DNA of 64,000 bases from Marvania coccoides (GCA_963854735.1 OY978098.1:2554001-2618000); one strand, 5' to 3'; counted from the stretch's first letter, positions 52,340 through 64,000 are shown. Numbers and translations are program-made. Notes: a model not told the origin generated them from the letters alone.

Positions 52340-54734
52340 TTAACGCCGATTTCCTCTAGCTTTTGTTGCCTCCTTCTTCTTGCCTTTCTGTTTCTTCTCC
52401 GCCTTTTTTATTTCTTCAACAATCTTCTCCCCCTCGTCCACACCACCAACCTCACCACCCTCAGCAACCAACAGGTCCACTGAGCGATCCGTGGGAATAC
52501 AGTGCTGCTCCAGGATGCTGGGGGTGGCCGCCTGCGCCATTTCCTTGTCCAGGATGACCACCTGCCGGTACTCAAGGTCAAACCTCAAAAACCGCTCCTC
52601 GCTGGACTCAACCGCCGCCACCAGCTCTTGCAGATTGTTGATCGGACTGCCGTTGATCTTGAGCACCTGGGTGTTGCACACCTCCTCGTACCCCACGTTG
52701 GCGTCCGCCGCCAGCACCTGGCTGAGCACCACGATCTGCTGCGTCTCGTTCTCCTTCATGGCGTGCATCATCTTCTCCAGCAGCTTCACTGGCGCCTCAA
52801 AGTCAAACTCCTGCTCAGGAACAAAGAGGGAAAACAATATATGTTAATCAGCACAACGTAACACGAAAAATTAAGAGATTTTTAGGTAGAAAATACAGTA
52901 GGTAAAGTACAGAGATACATAAATTAATTTGTGAATAAACTCGCCTTGCCGTACTCGGCCCTCAGCAACGGAATCGTCACTGGGCTAAACACCAAGCCTC
53001 CGACAATGAAGTACGACGGCGGTTTGTTGTCAATGTGCACGGGGATCAGCCGCTTCAGCGGCTGCAACGCCATCTTCACCTCTCTTTCTTTGCCATGCGA
53101 AAACACCGTCAGTGTTACCTCGTCCCCGGTCATTCTCTGGCTGATGAGGTACGAGAAGGAGATGCGCTCGCCAGAGCGGAAGGGCACGGTGCCGTCTACC
53201 CCGATCTCAACTCCTTCGAAGCTCAGGATGACATCGTCAGGTTTGATGACGGCAGCGGCAGAGGAGGTGGGCTCGATGCGGCGCACCAGCACCCCGCGTT
53301 GCCCCTGTGAACAGAAGCGGTTCTTAATAATTCAAATTGCCGACGGAGAAGATATTAATAACGAAATTGGAGATTCTCTTTCCTTCTCAGAGGAAAAATG
53401 CGTTCATGAATAGAAAGAAAGAAAGAAAGATCTAACCTGCGCCATGCCCATGGCTGCCCTCATTACCGGGCTCTCAGTTTTTTGCCACTCTACGCCCAGC
53501 GAGGGGAAGCCGGTGTAGCGCCCGTGGCGTTCGTAGTCTTCGATAAAGTGGCGGATGACGGGGGTGGGGATGATAAAAGAAATGTTCTCGATGTCTTCGT
53601 TCTTCAGAGACTGGAAGGCGATGCCCACGCACTCCCCCCGGTCGTTAAAGCCAGGCCCGCCAGAGTTGCCAGCGTTGATGGCCGCATCGACTGCACGGAA
53701 AGTTTTTTTTTTTTTTTTTTTTTTTTAGCTTGGAATTTCTATTGACATCGTAATAACTCGTTTCGAATGAACAGATACGGCTCTCCTTCTCCTTACCCTG
53801 GATGCCCAGCAGCTCCGATGCCCCATGCACGTACGACGTCACCTCGATCCTCGATACCACGCCCTGGGTCACGCTCATGGTGTCACCTCCGATGGGGTAC
53901 CCCACCACAGTCACCCCGTCCTGCAGGCCAGGCAGCTCCCCGAATTGTACGGGCTCCAACCCCTCCCAGAAGGCGTCATCCTCCACCGTCAGCATGGCAA
54001 TGTCGCACTCTGCCCCCACGCTGAGCACGCTGGCCACGAACTTGGTGTCTGTGCCGCGGCGTTTCACTTTCACCTGGGTGTGGTGGTCGACGCAGTGGGC
54101 GTTGGTGAGGATTCGACGACCCGAAATTACAAAGCTGCGGGGGAAGGGGAGACGATGAAAATAAAAGTGGGGATGAAATGTTAGTCATGCGCATGGCTTG
54201 CCAATCAAAGAATGCGAGATTGTTGGTTTACATATGGCATTAAATGTTCTTGAGCATGTGATAATAAACGTTAATTCATATGGCCAGGGTACCCCGAGGG
54301 TAATCTAGCTCCGTTAGTGAATCTTTGATGATTTCTCCTTACCCGGAGCCTGATGACGTGTACTGCCTCTTGCGCTGCCACGGCAACGAAAAGTTGGGCT
54401 CCGAGTGCACGCAAAACACCTTCACCACGGCTTCCATCTGCAGGTCGGTGCGCTCTGCTGCGGCAGACGCTGGCCGATGTTGTATGGGGCCTGTTTCGTT
54501 TGCTGCGCCGGGGGAGAGTGCAGCCGCAGAGGTCTGGCCACCCTCGATGCCCCCCAGGCGATCTCCCTTGCGGCGTTTGCGGGTGGGCGAAGGGGAAAGG
54601 CCATCGCGGTTGTCTGTCGGCGCAGCTGGCGGAGCGGCATCGGCGCCTGGCCCGCGACGGCGGGTCATGGCGTCAGTCCCGGCGCCAGAGTTGGCTGGCG
54701 GCTCTGCGTCTGTTGTCTTGCGCTTGGGCGGCAT
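52340..54734 (-). CDS. DEG9: DEG9-type serine protease with PDZ domain, 5 exons
   Basis: Exons 54734-54343, 54134-53797, 53690-53437, 53304-52945 and 52810-52340 give 604 residues. The trypsin-like catalytic triad is intact: His144 in [10 protein letters not shown], Asp175 in ECDIAML and Ser253 in [10 protein letters not shown]. The region matches plant DEG9/DEG10 proteases closely ([40 protein letters not shown]). A PDZ domain follows ([30 protein letters not shown]), then a second PDZ-like part and a Lys-rich tail. The N-terminus carries PPKRK and TRKRRKGDR, likely nuclear signals, in line with nuclear/nucleolar DEG9. Intron 4 begins with GC (GCGAGT). Intron 2 contains a 24-base A run (T run on the plus strand, 53703-53726). 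Confidence 0.95.
53703..53726 (+). repeat. Homopolymer T run in DEG9 intron 2
   Basis: Twenty-four T on the plus strand, within the intron just upstream of the exon 3 acceptor of the minus-strand gene. Confidence 0.9.
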
Positions 54735-55061
54735 TTGGATTGTGAAAAAGGCCCCGGTCGGGTTTGTTTCCAAAAAAAAAGGGATGATGAGAAGTGATCA
54801 AAGCTATTCAGCGGCGATGCGTGCGTTGCTTGGTTTGTATCTGATATTTACAGCCACTGAATATGCTTAAATTAAAAATAAGAAAACATCGAGTATCTTG
54901 GAGGCAGAAATAGAGCCGAAAGGAAGATGTCTCTGGAACTCGATTTAATTTGTTCGCATTAGTTTTAAAAATATTCGTTTGCATGACGATAATATAAGGA
55001 TTGCTCGAACGAACTGGTGCCCTTTTAGCTCGCTGATATAAATTAAATAATTTACAATTAA
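54735..55061. promoter_or_regulatory. Shared upstream region of DEG9 and EMC2
   Basis: 327 bases between divergent start codons; no specific element recognised. Confidence 0.4.
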
Positions 55062-56261
55062 ATGTCTTTGGCAGACCTCAAAGCGGCTTTGAAAGCGCTC
55101 GAGGGAAACGATGCACCGCAATATGACCAGATCATGGAATTCATCAAAATCGTGAGCGGTTTATTGAGCAAGTTCTTGTTGCCTACCTGATCACATTATT
55201 TCTCACCATTTTCCAAACTCTATGCAGGCGCGAGAGACAAGATCTCAGCTCCCCGAGCTAGTAAACAAGTACGGCAGCTACGCGCTGGCCCGCTTCTCAA
55301 GCAGGATGCCCCCTACAGAGCGTGAGTTGTTCCTCCGCCGCCCTAGCTGCCAATAATTTTTCTACTCCGAATTAATCATAAAAAAATCTCCCCTCTCTCC
55401 CGCAGTCTGGTCCCTCCGAGAGGACGTTGCCATTGCATCACTGGAGGTGGGCAAGAACGATGAAGCTTGGCCTCTGGTTGATCTCATTCACCGTCATTTC
55501 CCTGACTCCGTGCGTGCCACTCGCCTGCTGGGCATGCACTTCGAGGCCACAAAGGACTTTGCCAAGGCGGAAGAGCTGTACGCTACCCAGCTGGAGAAAG
55601 ACCCGCAGAACCCCGCCATCCTGCGCCGAATGGTAAGTTTCAAATTTTAGTTTGCGTCAAAAAACTGCTTTTCCACTTTCGAAATTACTGATAACTGAAA
55701 TCCACGCATTTTTTTCAACAATTATCCAACCTGCAGGTGGCTGTGAGGGAGGGGCAGGCCGATCTCGTGGGCGCAGTTGAGCTGCTCCGCTCCTATCTCT
55801 CGACATATGCCACCGATTCTCTGGGGTGGGAACACGCCGCCTCGCTGTACCTGCGACTGGGGTCCCACCCGCAGGCAATCTTCTGCCTGGAAGAGGTGCT
55901 GCTGCACCAGCCGGGCAACGTCAACGTGATGCTGCTGGTGGGCGACGCTTTGTATGCGTTGGGCGGGACTGTCAACTGGGAAGCGGCCAGAGGGTACTAC
56001 TCTGGTGTAGTGGAGATCTCTGGGGGTGCGAATACGAGGGCTCTGTACGGCGTGTGCGCGTGCGCGGCGCAGCTGGCGGCTCCGAGACCTCGAGGCAGCG
56101 CTGCAGCAGCGGGGGATGGATCTGGCATTGGGGGGCTGGCTGGAGAGGCGCTGCGGCAACAGTACGCGCTGAAGAATGGGGACAAGCTGCCGCTGGTGGA
56201 TGCGATGCTGAAAGCGCAGGGGCTGCTGCATGCCACGGGGATTGTAAGTAATAGAAAGTAA
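55062..56261 (+). CDS. EMC2: ER membrane protein complex subunit 2 (EMC2), TPR protein, 4 exons
   Basis: Exons 55062-55151, 55228-55321, 55406-55632 and 55737-56261 give 311 residues, the usual family length. EMC2 is the cytosolic TPR scaffold of the EMC insertase, which places tail-anchored and multipass proteins in the ER membrane. Family blocks: LWSLREDVAIASLEVGKNDE, HFPDSVRATRLLGMHFEATK, YATQLEKDPQNPAILRRM, AVELLRSYLSTYATDSLGWE, then SLYLRLGSHPQAIFCLEEVL and ALGGTVNWEAARGYYSGVVE. Near the end the sequence ATT followed by GTAAGT is a good donor. If used with the acceptor before 56635, the last residues VSNRK would be replaced by a two-residue exon ending at 56643. Both ends are possible. 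Confidence 0.92.
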
Positions 56262-56815
56262 TGGGCTGGCGCGATGAACGAATGCGAATGCAGGGTGGAC
56301 GATGTTTTGAACCACTTGTCAAAATTCTGTGTGAAGTTATATGCGCTTTTTTGGTTGCGAACATGTGAAAGAGATAAAAGAACTGAGCGTTGGAACGATC
56401 GCCAATCCCTTGAGAAAATGTGTTGCAAAGTCGGCTACCGATGCTGCATTGCAACCCGGTTCTAGCGTGCTAACTGAAAAATGGGAGAGAGAAGTTAGAA
56501 AAGAAAGAGTAATTCGAATAAATGCTTTCTTGTCACAATACCCTGGTCGACCTGGCAGTTTGACTTACTTTTTTTTACGAAATTTTATACTGTGCGGAAC
56601 AGGAAATCGTGTTCGTTCTTCACCACCGCCACAGGCAATTTAAAGTAATTTTGCAAGTAGCCAGCGAGTAGTCAGCGAGCTTAATGCACGAAGTCGCAGT
56701 TTGAAAAATTAGATCGACCTGTCATTTTCGAAAATTATTGTCAATTTCTCCCGTCGTCGATAGCACTGTTTCTTCTTGAACTAGTAATAATTGTTCTTTC
56801 TGAGTGCAAAAATCA
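56262..56815. other. Intergenic, no gene seen
   Basis: Lies between EMC2 and the ABC transporter gene. May contain the optional last EMC2 exon (56635-56643). Confidence 0.45.
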
Positions 56816-59800
56816 ATGCGGGAGAATTCTGGCCCTGTTCAGCCCCGAGAAGGAAGTCTCCGTGCCGCCCACTCAGGGCAGCTTGCGGCTGCTGTCCATG
56901 CCACTGAGGTGTCTCGCGTGATAAGATATTGGTCGTTGTACAGGTAACTGCAATTGATTTTCCCAAGCAAGCCGGATTTGCGACCACCAACGCTTTATTA
57001 TTGTTTTGCCTGCAGATGCGCCAACCGCTGGGACTTTCTAGCAATCTTCCTGGGCACCATTGGATCCATCATCAACGGCGCAGTCATGCCTGCATTTTCC
57101 ATTATCCTTGGCACGATGCTGAATGACCTCGGTGATTTCACCAGCGCCGTCACGCTGCGGAGGAACGTCAACAAAGCAGCCCTCAAATTGGTGTGCCTTG
57201 GCCTCGCCGGCTGGGTAGGAGGCTTCTGCCAGGGGTATTTTTTGCCTGCTGTGGCCGTGCGCCAGGTCAACAGGATGCGGGCGCAGTACCTGAGCCACGT
57301 GCTTCAGCAGGAAATAGGGTATTTTGACACCAGCGGCACCTCAGGCTACCTTCTCCAGGTTAATGAATTTATTGATAGCATGCAGTTCATTTTAGGGTCT
57401 AATGAGGGAAGTTTAAAGTCCTTGTAAAGATCTGAACACGTTCCTTTTGCCGCTGCCGCCTTTTGCAGGGCTTGAATGAAGACTGCATCTCCATCCAGGC
57501 CGCCGTCGGGGAGAAGACCGCCCAGATCATTTACTTTTTGTCTACAGCTAACTGCGCCTTCATCGCCGGTGAGGAATTGCCCCCTTTGCTGCCATGCATT
57601 TTTTTGAGAGAGGCATTTTCCCCTTTGATGTTCTTGCTGTCTTCTTTTTGTGTAGCCTTGGTGATCGGATGGGACGTGGCGCTGGTGTGCCTCTCTCTTC
57701 TTCCTCTGCTGGGCGGTGCTGGCTTCGCGCTCATGTTCCTGACTGAGCGGGCTGCTTCCAAATCCAACAACGCCTACGCCGGCGCAAACTCCCTCGCCCA
57801 GCAGGCGCTGTCCAACGTGCGCACCGTGTATTCTTTCAACGCCGAAGAGAAGACGGTGGCCGCCTACAAGGAGCAGCTGGATGCGCCCATGCAAGTCGGC
57901 ATCAAGCAAGGCGGTTTCAGCGGCGGCGCCCTGGGTCTGATTAACTGCATCATGATCTGCTCGTTTGCCCTAGGCATGTGGTACGGCTCTGACAAGGTCA
58001 TTGCGGGGCAGTATAACGGAGGGCAGCTGTTGACCATCGTCTACATGGCAATCAACGGCGGGGTAGCCCTTGGGCAAGGCATGCCGATTTTCGCATTCTT
58101 TGAGCAGGGCAAGGTCAGAAAAATCCGCAATTTGCGAGCTGTCATAAAAAGAATTCTCCAGAATTGCATCAATTACCACTGTTTCCCATCACATCAACTG
58201 TGCAGGAGTCTGCTAGGCGGTTGTTCTCTGTCCTCGACCGCCGCTCGCAGATCAACGCCGACACCCCTGGAAAGAGGCTCTCCCAGATCAACGGCCAGAT
58301 TGAGGTGCGCAACGTCACCTTCTCCTACCCCTCCCGCCCTGAGAAGCCCGTTTTCTGTGGCCTGAGCTTCACTGTGCCAGCTGGCTCCACAGCCGCGCTG
58401 GTGGGAGGCAGCGGCAGCGGCAAGTCCACCGTGGTGCAGCTCATCGAGCGGTTCTACGACCCCCAGGGCGGCGCTGTGCTGCTGGATGGCGCCGACATAA
58501 AAACTCTCAATCTGCGCTGGCTGCGGGCACAGATGGGGCTGGTCAGCCAGGAGCCCACGCTGTTCGCCACCACCATCTGGGAGAACATCCTGCTCGGCAA
58601 GCCTGGCGCGAGCGACGCTGAGGTGGAGGCCGCCGCCAGGGCCGCCAACGCTCACACCTTCGTCGAGGCCCTTCCTCACGGCTACAACACCTTTGTGGGC
58701 GAGAAAGGGGTGCAGATGTCTGGGGGGCAGAAGCAGAGGATCGCCATTGCGCGCGCCATGCTAAAAAAACCCAAGATTTTGCTGCTGGATGAGGCTACTT
58801 CTGCGTTGGACGCTGAGAGCGAGCGCGTGGTGCAGGAGGCGCTGGACAAGCTGATGGTGGGGCGCACCACGGTGATGGTGGCGCACAGGCTGTCCACCGT
58901 GCGCAACGCCGACACCATTCTGGTCATGAAGCAGGGGCGGGTTATTGAGCAGGGTAAGCACACCGATCTGATGGCTGCTGACGGCGCTTACGCTGCCCTG
59001 GTGCGCATGCAGCAGCAGAGCAACGATAGCCTCCCTACATCTGCGGGTGTTAAAGCCATTTCTTTCTCGCGCTCGCTGTCCACCCTGGCTGCGATTCCCG
59101 AGGCACGCAGCGATGAAGAAGAGCTGCAGGCGAAAACCGAACGCAGGGGGTCCAGGGCTTCCTTCGCGCTGATCGCCGTAGAAGCTGTGCTCACTGGGCT
59201 GGAGGCAACCAGAGACGCCATTGTGGCCGTCAGCACGGGCCCAGCACCAGCGGTGAGCTTGCACTTTTTTTTATTAATTTCTTTTTCAGCATCTTCTTTC
59301 TCAACTTTGTTTTTGCTCTGCAGGTCGCCTCCAAAAATGTGTTATGCACCAGCGATTCTCACACAAAGGAGCCTGCTGTCAAGGTGCCCTTCAGCCGCCT
59401 GGCTGCGCTCAGCAAGCCGGAAATGCCTGCAGCCTTCTGCGGCATGCTGGGCTCCGTAATCATGGGCCTGATGTTCCCCTTCATGTCCCTGGCCATCGGC
59501 TCCCTGATGGGCATCTTCTACAACCCTTTGGCGGACATCGATGCCGGCATTCAAAAATGGTGTCTGGTATTTGTGGGCCTGGGCGTGGCTGCGCTATTCG
59601 CGTCCTGGATGCAGTCGGCGTGCTTCAATTTCATGGGCCACCTCATGGGTCAGCGCATTCGCGTGCTGCTGATGCAGGCGCTGCTTCGCCAGGACGTTGG
59701 TTGGTTTGACGACCAGCGCAACGCCAGCGGTGTGCTCACCTCCAAGCTCAGCACGGACGCGCTGGCAGTCAAGGGCCAATTTGGAGACACCATGGGATTG

Positions 59801-61301
59801 CTGACGCAGGTGAGGGCGGCAACAGTTTTTAACTTGGTCTTGCTCTGCAGCGAAATGAACCCTTAACTTCCCTCCCCCCCTTCTCCTCGAGCTCCCTTTA
59901 TGCTGCAGAACATTGTGACCATTCTGGGCGCACTAGTCATCGCGCTCTTCAAGAGCTGGCGGGTGGCCCTGGTGGCCATCTCCACGCTGCCCATCATGGC
60001 CGTCTGCATGGCCGTCCAGTACCTCTACATGTTCATGGCTGGCAACGAGGACGAGCTCTACGCCTCTGCCAACTCCCACGCCTCCGAGGCCTTCCTAGGC
60101 GTGCGTGCGGTGGCCGCATTTGGCATGGAGGAGCAGGTCTCTAGAATCTATGCTCGCAGCCTGGAAGCCCCCACCCGGGAGACCCGCAAGCGCGCCAAGT
60201 TTGTGGGCATCGGACTTGGCATATCTTCTTTCTGCATGTACGGCACCATCGGGCTGTGGTTCTGGTACATGGGCCAGGAGATCAGCAGTGGCCGCTCCTC
60301 GTTCTCCGACGCCTACATCGCCTTTCTTTCCATCTGGATGGCGGCAGGTTTCGCGTATCTCGATGTACAAATACACTTTTTCGAGAACTTTCTAATGAAT
60401 TAACCATTTATATTTGCAGGCTAACGGCATTGCTCAGGCACAGGGCTCCTTCCCTGACGTTGCCAAGGGCAAGGCCGCCGTGCAGCGCGTGTTCTCTGTC
60501 ATCGACCGCAAGCCCAAGATCGACGCGTCTAACCACGGCGGCATCCGGCCCGTGGCTTGCGCCGGAGAGCTCGTTCTGCGCGACGTTAGCTTCGCGTACC
60601 CCATGCGCCCTGAAGCTCGTATTTTCAGCATGTTCAACCTCGCCGTGCCCGCGGGCGCCACAGTCGCGCTGGTGGGAGAGAGCGGCAGCGGCAAGTCTAC
60701 GGTCGTGGGACTCATTGAGAGGTTCTACGACCCTGTGGAAGGCTCGGTGCTGCTGGATGGCGTTGACATCAAAACTCTCAACCTGCGTTGGCTGCGGTCT
60801 CAGATCGGCCTGGTGGGCCAGGAGCCAGCGCTGTTCAACATGAGCGTGGCCGAAAACATCCGCTACGGCCGCCCTGAGGCTAGCCTGGAGTCTGTCATTG
60901 CTGCCGCAAAGGCGGCAAACGCCCACGCCTTCATCGAGGCCCTGCCGGAAAGCTACAGCACCCTGCTGGGCGAGGGCGCCATTCAGCTGTCTGGCGGCCA
61001 GAAGCAGCGCATTGCCATTGCCAGGGCTGTGGTCAAAGACCCCAAGATTTTGCTGCTGGACGAGGCTACTTCTGCGCTGGACGCTGAGAGTGAGCGGGTT
61101 GTGCAGGAGGCCCTGGACAAGCTGATGGTGGGGCGCTCCACAGTGATGGTGGCGCACAGGTTGTCCACCGTGCGCAATGCTGACCGCATCGCTGTTGTTT
61201 CCAAAGGCCGCATCATCGAACAAGGGCGCCATGACGAGCTCCTGGCGCTGGATGGAGCGTACGCTAGTCTGGTGGCTCGCCAGATGGAGGATGGCGTATA
61301 A
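56816..61301 (+). CDS. Full-size ABCB (MDR/P-glycoprotein-type) transporter, 8 exons
   Basis: Exons 56816-56943, 57016-57358, 57469-57568, 57656-58113, 58206-59252, 59324-59809, 59909-60343 and 60420-61301 give 1292 residues in frame. The layout is TMD-NBD-TMD-NBD in one chain. NBD1 has Walker [10 protein letters not shown] (about 408), signature MSGGQKQR (about 514) and Walker [16 protein letters not shown]2 has GESGSGKST (about 1086), LSGGQKQR (about 1189) and the same Walker B. Both nucleotide sites look complete, so it should be an active exporter; the substrate is unknown. Each half has about six hydrophobic segments. Intron 3 (87 bases) is in frame without a stop. Intron 7 is best modelled with a GC donor at 60344, which restores the [10 protein letters not shown] helix seen in relatives; a GT donor at GAT|GTACAA would add six residues. 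Confidence 0.95.
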
Positions 61302-62021
61302 TATTTTGTTTTGAATTCAAAACTGGCTAAAAGTGCTCCGTGTATGGCTGCAAAGTGACCCATGCATTTGAGTGAAGTGCTTTTCTTTTTATAATTTTAC
61401 TTTTCTTCGATTGAATAAAATGTTCTCTATGAATTAAGGTATATGTTTATAGTTTTTATTTCGTGAGCACTGTGAGGCATGTCCTTCAAAAAAATCCAAC
61501 TGAAATGTTGCCGTGAACGACAAAGCTTTAATAAATTACTGCGTAGCCCCTGTCCCCATTCAAAAATATAAACAAAATTTAAAAAAGAATGTTCAAGCAT
61601 TTACTGCTCTGTGGGACGCTGAAAGGGCAGATATTTAGTTTGAAATTTGGCTTTCCCGCTGCACCAGCTGTACATCAACGGCCGCTGCAACTTTCTGGCA
61701 GCGTTCTTCTATAAAATCTTGCTGAAATTTATTATACAATTCATTTCCTTGTATTTTTATTCGTTTACAGCAATGCATCCCAAACAATAATGGCTCCTGG
61801 CTTCATTGAGAGAAAACCCCTGGCTTCATTGCAGGCGGCTCCTGGCTCTATTGCCCCTACAGCTAGTCTAAAACATAGTGAACATTGAGGCGATGTATAC
61901 ATTGTTGTAGCGCTCTTCAAGGGCAGAATGAAGTTTTGAAAAGTTTGAAAATCATTTTCAAAATGGAAAGATGGTGGGCTCCGAGCGAGGAGTCCTGCTA
62001 AGATAAACCGTGCTAATGAAA
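61302..62021. other. Convergent intergenic region
   Basis: 3' flanks of the ABC transporter and SDR genes, AT-rich. Short imperfect repeats of CTGGCTTCATTG lie at about 61792-61850. No gene seen. Confidence 0.45.
61414..61419 (+). terminator. Candidate poly(A) signal of the ABC transporter gene
   Basis: AATAAA, 113 bases after the stop codon. Confidence 0.5.
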
Positions 62022-62863
62022 TTACTTTGCCTTGTATCCACCGTCTATATCCCATGCCTGGCCAGTTATGAAGGCAGCTGCGTCGGAGGACAGGAACAGC
62101 ACAGTATCAGCAACCTCCCCCGGCGTTCCAGCGCGGCACATGGGCACAGAAAACTTGACAACGGCATCTTTGTCGGCCTTGACGTTTTCAGCAATGCGCG
62201 TCAGCATGTCTGTGTCAATCAGACCTGAAAAATGGACAAGAGAGAAGAGTAAGTTGCGCTTGGAGGCTTTGCTTAAAGAAGAGAGAAAAAATACATACCA
62301 GGGCAGACCGCGTTGACTCGGATTCCTTGCTGCGCCATTTCCAGCGCCGCAGTTTTGGTGATGCCGATCACGCCATGCTTGGCAGCGCAGTACGCTGGGC
62401 CGTACGGGATGCCGGTCTTTCCAGCGAGGCTCGAGCAGTTTACGATGCTGCCGCCGCCAGATGCCAGCATGAGGGGAATCTCATACTTAGTGCACATGAA
62501 AATGCCGGTGAGATTCACCCCGATGATCTTGTCCCACATCGATTTGGGAAAGCTGGCAACGTCACAGGGCGTGCCGTCAATGCCGGCGTTGTTGAAGGCG
62601 GCGTGGAGGCCATTGAACTCCAGCTTGGTGAACTCCATCAGCTCCTTGACCTGCGCCTCCTCGGAAACGTCGCAGTTGAAGAAGGCTCCGGTGCCGCCCT
62701 GCACTTCGATCATCTCCACGGTCTCCTGACCGCCGTGCTCAGCCACGTCGGAGACAACCACTTTGTAGCCGGCTCGTGCGTACTTGAGCGCGGTGGCCCG
62801 CCCGATTCCAGAAGCAGAGCCAGTGACGAGAGCGACGCGCGGGTGGTGCACCGAGATCTTCAT
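62022..62863 (-). CDS. Short-chain dehydrogenase/reductase (SDR), 2 exons
   Basis: Exons 62863-62299 and 62224-62022 give 255 residues, the classical SDR length. NAD(P)-binding TGSASGIG at 14-21, NNAG at 91-94, catalytic Ser at 144/145 (VNCSSLAGKTG), and Tyr158 with Lys162 in YGPAYCAAK are all present. RVNAVCPGLIDTDM spans the intron, and SSDAAAFITGQAWDIDGGY closes the fold. Asp39 after the second strand (VVVSDVAE) points to NAD rather than NADP preference. It has no targeting peptide. The substrate cannot be told from sequence; it belongs to the 3-oxoacyl-ACP-reductase-like group of bacterial-type SDRs. Confidence 0.95.
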
Positions 62864-63546
62864 GGTGGAATCAGGGAGTGGGTAGATATTTAGGCTAATA
62901 TATGGCTCCCCTATGAGTTAATTTTCATTAAGAACGATTAATTGCGTTTATGCGCTATTTAAATTGGCTCTTCAATGTTTATTTGTTGCGGAGAGATCAA
63001 TGGTCAAATTTTGGCCCCAAAAAGAAATATATGAATATTCAAATGCACGATTTCTTTTAGGAAGCATCAGTTAAATTTACACCATGCATTTGTTAATGTC
63101 AAATGTGCAGGCGGCGCTGTGGTAGTATTGTTGCCTGATGGCATGCAAAAAAAAGGAGACGTTGAAAAATTGTCCACCATTAATTCCATGGCTTGGAATA
63201 GTAAATTTGGGAAAATATAAATACTGAGAAACGCATAAAGGGAAGTGAAATATGCACCAAAAAATAAAAAAAATGCAAAAATTTAGAGAATGCTATGTTA
63301 GACATCAATCCTTCGAGATCGGCGGCTGGGAGCAATACAAAAAAAATAAAAAAAATACAGGAGGGCTGGATTTCTTTCTCCAGTTAGAAATGCAATTTAT
63401 ATAATTATAGTATATTTTAGCATATTTTAAATATACACATTTTTGCGCGGTGTAACCAGGCACGGGCGCGGCCCTGGGAGGTCCGCTGTAACCCGATCGA
63501 GGGTGCTGCGGCACCTGGTTGTGCCCATCTCCTTGTTACACCCTTC
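62864..63546. other. Intergenic, no gene seen
   Basis: Very AT-rich spacer between two minus-strand genes. No coding pattern. Confidence 0.5.
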
Positions 63547-63999
63547 CTAGTTTCCGGAGGCATTGCACCCAGCGACGTATTTTTCCAGCTCAATTTCCAT
63601 CGGCCACTCCTCCCGTGGCAGCGCGTTCTTTCCGCCGTACTTGGCTGGCAGCACACCTTCATCGATCCACTCCAGCATCGCCTGCCGTGCCTCCTCCTTA
63701 TCCTTTTTGGAGTACAGATGCATCCGCTCGCGCTCAGTCGGAGGAATGAGCGGCGAGATTACCTTCCAGGCGATGCTCCACCAGCCTGGAGCATTCACCA
63801 GGAAGCACTTGTGCAGGCGCTCAGGGTAGTTTGACGACAGCACGCCGCCGATGCTGGCGATAAATTTAAACCCGGCTGTTCGCATATCGCTCATTCCCAG
63901 GCCATCCAAATCCACAATTTTCACAGTCTTGCCGTACGGAAGAGGGCGGGCGTCGAGCTGGGTAAACGCGTACTCGTAGGTAAACAGCAGATGCTCCAG
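63547..63999 (-). CDS. Sec14/CRAL-TRIO lipid-transfer protein, C-terminal part
   Basis: The frame is open to the window edge, so the 5' part lies outside. About 150 residues are visible. The CRAL-TRIO core shows TVKIVDLDGLGMSDM, then SSNYPERLHKCFLVNAPGWW, SIAWKVISPLIPP and, after a spacer, LPAKYGGKNALPREEWPMEI. This matches the conserved YPE...NAP..F...W..+.P.+......K and LP..YGG order of Sec14-like proteins, which carry phosphatidylinositol or other lipids between membranes. It ends AGCNASGN. No intron is needed in the visible part. Confidence 0.9.
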   Translation of the reverse strand: MEHLLFTYEYAFTQLDARPLPYGKTVKIVDLDGLGMSDMRTAGFKFIASIGGVLSSNYPERLHKCFLVNAPGWWSIAWKVISPLIPPTERERMHLYSKKDKEEARQAMLEWIDEGVLPAKYGGKNALPREEWPMEIELEKYVAGCNASGN

Positions 64000-64000
64000 C

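Noticed and set aside
25664..61808. 17-base string GGCTCCTGGCTTCATTG shared by two distant spacers (25664 and 61792)
   Set aside because: Could be a repeat remnant, but flanks do not match and one such coincidence is not very improbable in a window this size.
1..64000. tRNA genes, rRNA, CRISPR arrays, bacterial operons
   Set aside because: No convincing cloverleaf, rRNA segment or repeat-spacer array was seen; introns and gene spacing are eukaryotic.

Overview
This window is nuclear DNA of a eukaryotic alga. Genes lie on both strands without operons. The coding exons are GC-rich and are split by short AT-rich spliceosomal introns (about 45 to 370 bases). TAA and TGA both close genes, as in the standard code, and AATAAA motifs follow several genes. 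A plastid is implied by a chloroplast-type FtsY (SRP receptor) gene. Its N-terminus looks like a plain transit peptide with no preceding signal peptide, which fits a primary plastid and so probably a green alga. Pyruvate carboxylase, CDPK, DEG9 and an MDR-type ABC transporter fit that reading. The lineage is an inference. Exon boundaries were placed by hand from splice motifs, reading frame and family conservation; every multi-exon model listed keeps frame from first to last exon.

Layout. 1-4.6 kb: a small unknown membrane/coiled-coil protein, the 3' end of a LINE-like retrotransposon ending in an (ATGT)n tail, and a papain-family protease with a long N-terminal domain. 5.4-11.1 kb: two tandem secreted collagen-like genes cut into tiny Gly-X-Y exons, the most unusual part of the window. 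11.6-20.3 kb: a divergent pair, organellar isoleucyl-tRNA synthetase and pyruvate carboxylase. 20.9-29 kb: a phage-type gene with a frameshift, a 2Fe-2S thioredoxin-like ferredoxin, a tubulin-tyrosine-ligase-like ATP-grasp protein with a signal peptide, an acidic putative GPI-anchored protein and a 2-oxoglutarate oxygenase.

29-45.7 kb: a Kelch/coiled-coil protein, an Arg-rich coiled-coil protein, serine O-acetyltransferase, a CDPK, chloroplast FtsY, a thioredoxin-TPR (CnoX-like) protein, a conserved plastid-type protein of unknown role and a membrane receptor-like kinase. The last two are divergent, and their shared upstream region holds two abutting perfect palindromes. 46.5-64 kb: pyrroline-5-carboxylate reductase, SBDS ribosome-maturation factor with an odd C-terminal domain, a bromodomain protein, DEG9 protease, EMC2, a full-size ABCB transporter, a short-chain dehydrogenase, and a truncated Sec14/CRAL-TRIO gene running off the end.

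Most genes are unrelated housekeeping or signalling functions. Across 73 inferred introns, 8 use a GC donor (about 11 percent), a high share. No tRNA, rRNA or CRISPR was recognised.
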